Positions 6,668 through 7,694 of a stretch of 7,694 nt of DNA are shown here, one piece after another (position 1 is the stretch's first letter; every line of letters starts with the position of its first letter). The DNA is taken from assembly GCA_021775835.1 (NCBI GenBank), contig JAJFHC010000172.1, forward strand, positions 1-7,694. The letters are read 5' to 3'. Both the position numbers and the translations under genes were made by a program. The stretch is from Hyphomicrobiales bacterium. Its GTDB lineage: Bacteria > Pseudomonadota > Alphaproteobacteria > Rhizobiales > JAJFHC01. The notes below the pieces were generated by a model. It did no database searches. It saw nothing but the letters and a program-made list of their open reading frames with translations, and was not told where the DNA came from.

Positions 6668-7009
6668 TCACGAACATGCTAAGGTATCTTTGCAGTAAAG
6701 TTCGTAAAGCACATTGATGACCTTGTGCGCCTCTTCGCTGCCAAGGGCGTAGTAGATTGTCTGGCCGTCGCGCCGGGTTGTGACCAGACGGTCTGCGCGC
6801 AACCTGGCAAGTTGTTGGGATACCGTGGGCTGGCGAAGATTGAGCAACGCCTCCAGTTCCCCAACCGACTTCTCGCCTTCGGCCAGCATGCACAGGATCA
6901 TCAGGCGGGTTTCCTGGGCGAGGCCACGAAGGAGATCGCAGGCTGCCTTGGCACTATCTGCCATTTCCTGATGTTGTCCCTCTTCCAGGAGGGCCGCAGT
7001 GATGTCCAT
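6668..7009 (-). CDS. soxR: SoxR/SqrR/BigR-type ArsR-family repressor
   Basis: This 113-residue winged-helix dimeric repressor belongs to the ArsR family. The DNA-binding region is residues 48-90, with recognition helix sequence QPTVSQQLARLRADRLV and wing TTRRDGQTIYYAL. Cysteines fall at 24, 40, 106 and 112. Cys40 (RLMILCML) and Cys106 (LYELYCKD) are 66 residues apart, the same spacing and context as the pair that forms a polysulfide bridge in SqrR and BigR. By family it should therefore release DNA when persulfides appear. No metal-binding CxC motif is seen in the recognition helix. The ATG at 7009 has a good ribosome site (AGAGGA, within TAAGAGGAAG). The gene sits between soxS and the yedE-like gene on one strand; the name soxR follows its position beside soxS and soxV. 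It is unrelated to the MerR-type SoxR of E. coli. Confidence 0.88.
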   Translation of the reverse strand: MDITAALLEEGQHQEMADSAKAACDLLRGLAQETRLMILCMLAEGEKSVGELEALLNLRQPTVSQQLARLRADRLVTTRRDGQTIYYALGSEEAHKVINVLYELYCKDTLACS

Positions 7010-7060
7010 GTTTTCTTCCTCTTATCGTCTTGATGTGGCTCGAAGCTCCCTAGAGAGACT

Positions 7061-7432
7061 TTACGAGCCAAGCCCATTTTGTTTTGACAGCTTTTCCAGG
7101 AGTTTCTGCAACAGGCCCCAAAAAAAGTCTTCACCGGGATAGCCTCTGATCCGGCCGATTTCACGACCTTTGTCGATCAGAATGAAAGTCGGTGTAAAGA
7201 CTAATCCGGAAATAAACTGCAAGTCGGCAGGCAGGGGGTCGTGAATGTTGATCCGCCGCAGGGGAGCTGACTTGCCTTCGTCGGTCTTGTGATAAATTCC
7301 GCCGACATCTTCGTTCCAGGCCTCGCACCATTCACAAGCGTGCTGTTCAACCATGATCAGTTCAGCCGCCCTGGAGACCGACGGCAATGCAAGGATCGAC
7401 ATCGTGGCGATTGCGAAAATAATTGTTTTCAT
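7061..7432 (-). CDS. soxS: SoxS-like periplasmic thioredoxin-family protein
   Basis: This 123-residue exported thioredoxin-fold protein matches SoxS of sox clusters, which in Paracoccus keeps the carrier SoxYZ active by reducing it. A Sec signal peptide covers residues 1-23 (MKTIIFAIATMSILALPSVSRAA). The active site is CEWC (Cys33, Cys36), in HACEWCEAW, and the cis-proline loop is TPTF, followed by LIDKGREIGRIRGY. The ATG at 7432 is chosen because it begins the signal peptide. A GTG 39 nt further upstream (7471) would place coding sequence inside the operator palindrome and add a charged leader. No strong ribosome site precedes 7432. The gene is first in the soxS-soxR-yedE operon (51 nt to soxR) and divergent from soxV. 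A generic thioredoxin is the alternative; the neighbours favour SoxS. Confidence 0.85.
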   Translation of the reverse strand: MKTIIFAIATMSILALPSVSRAAELIMVEQHACEWCEAWNEDVGGIYHKTDEGKSAPLRRINIHDPLPADLQFISGLVFTPTFILIDKGREIGRIRGYPGEDFFWGLLQKLLEKLSKQNGLGS

Positions 7433-7457
7433 GAGTTGATCATACTTTTGTTCTCGA

Positions 7458-7484
7458 ATATTGCATATCACGAATATGCGATAT
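7458..7484. promoter_or_regulatory. Candidate SoxR operator in the soxS-soxV gap
   Basis: ATATTGCATAT (7458-7468) and ATATGCGATAT (7474-7484) form 11-bp inverted arms with one mismatch, 5 nt apart, in the 72-bp gap between divergent soxS and soxV. ArsR-family repressors bind such AT-rich dyads, and SoxR of sox clusters is reported to bind the soxS-soxV intergenic region. The dyad is placed to cover promoters of both directions; TTGTTC (7448-7453) and GAATAT (7472-7477) are a possible soxV -35/-10 pair with an 18-nt spacer. Confidence 0.65.
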
Positions 7485-7491
7485 ATCAGCG

Positions 7492-7497
7492 AAAGGG
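7492..7497 (+). promoter_or_regulatory. Ribosome binding site of soxV (GTG start)
   Basis: AAAGGG lies 7 nt before the GTG at 7505. It supports the non-ATG start, since no ATG occurs near the beginning of the conserved CcdA sequence. Confidence 0.65.
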
Positions 7498-7504
7498 TAT
7501 CCCT

Positions 7505-7694
7505 GTGAACTTTGACGTCAACCTTGGCGCGGCGTTCATTGCCGGCACCCTGTCCTTCGTATCGCCATGCGTCCTGCCGATCGTTCCACCCTACCTCTGT
7601 TTCCTTGCCGGCGTCAGCATCACTGAGTTTGAAGATGACCAGCGCAAGTCGAACACCAGCCTGCGAATAGTCGCCACGGCATTCGCTTTTGTGC
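7505..7694 (+). CDS. soxV: SoxV/CcdA-type membrane thiol-electron carrier (3' truncated)
   Basis: Only the first 63 codons are in the window. They encode the start of a CcdA/DsbD-beta type membrane protein that moves reducing electrons from cytoplasmic thioredoxin to periplasmic thiol proteins; in sox clusters SoxV supplies SoxW and SoxS-type partners. The hallmark is the first transmembrane segment, NLGAAFIAGTLSFVSPCVLP, followed by IVPPYLCFLAG. It carries the conserved SPC-x-LP motif with Cys22 and a second Cys at 32. Translation probably begins at the GTG at 7505, preceded by AAAGGG at a 7-nt spacing. The gene diverges from soxS across a 72-bp gap holding the candidate SoxR operator, and the remaining sox genes may follow beyond the window. 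The name rests on context; a cytochrome c biogenesis CcdA would look the same in this stretch. Confidence 0.85.
   Translation, partial: MNFDVNLGAAFIAGTLSFVSPCVLPIVPPYLCFLAGVSITEFEDDQRKSNTSLRIVATAFAFV

Noticed and set aside
7433..7471. Upstream GTG start for soxS
   Set aside because: It lies within the operator dyad and would precede the signal peptide with a charged leader.
1..7694. CRISPR array, tRNA, rRNA, insertion sequence, integrase or attachment site
   Set aside because: No regularly spaced repeats, cloverleaf-like segments, transposase or integrase motifs were found on either strand by eye.

Overview
The window looks like chromosomal DNA from a facultative, sulfur-oxidising alphaproteobacterium. 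The evidence is a SoxS/SoxR/SoxV arrangement resembling the start of the Paracoccus-type sox cluster, a persulfide dioxygenase-like hydrolase, a CbpA/CbpM chaperone pair, FNR-family-type DNA sites and moderately high GC. I cannot name the genus from sequence alone. Nine protein-coding genes fill almost all of the window. I see no tRNA, rRNA, CRISPR array, insertion sequence or integrase.

Left part (1-2157, + strand): the 3' portion of an MBL-fold hydrolase of the persulfide dioxygenase (Blh/ETHE1) type, cut by the window edge. It is followed by cbpA (a class II J-domain co-chaperone) and cbpM (its MerR-like modulator), which form a tight pair. Middle part (2178-4484, - strand): a BT1/folate-biopterin-type major facilitator transporter, then an exported GlcG/HbpS-type (DUF336) protein. 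Divergent from the transporter is a tandem-domain universal stress protein gene (4641-5483, + strand). The 156-bp divergent gap carries a strong FNR/FixK/DNR-type box. A 28-bp near-palindrome with a degenerate FNR-like core lies upstream of the HbpS-like gene.

Right part (5532-7694): a minus-strand operon reads soxS (periplasmic thioredoxin-like), soxR (ArsR-family repressor with the Cys pair of the persulfide-sensing SqrR/BigR group), then a YeeE/YedE sulfur-compound transporter. Divergent from soxS is the start of soxV, a CcdA-type membrane thiol-electron carrier, cut by the window edge. An 11-bp-arm AT-rich inverted repeat in the soxS-soxV gap is the best candidate SoxR operator.

Taken together, the window joins two themes. 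One is sensing, import and periplasmic redox handling of reduced sulfur (soxS, soxR, yedE, soxV, and possibly the persulfide dioxygenase). The other is a stress or low-oxygen block (cbpA-cbpM, universal stress protein, transporter, HbpS-like protein) with FNR-like sites. The idea that the two are co-regulated is my inference. No clearly unprecedented system is visible. The least explained elements are the BT1-like transporter with its HbpS-like neighbour and the palindromes between genes.
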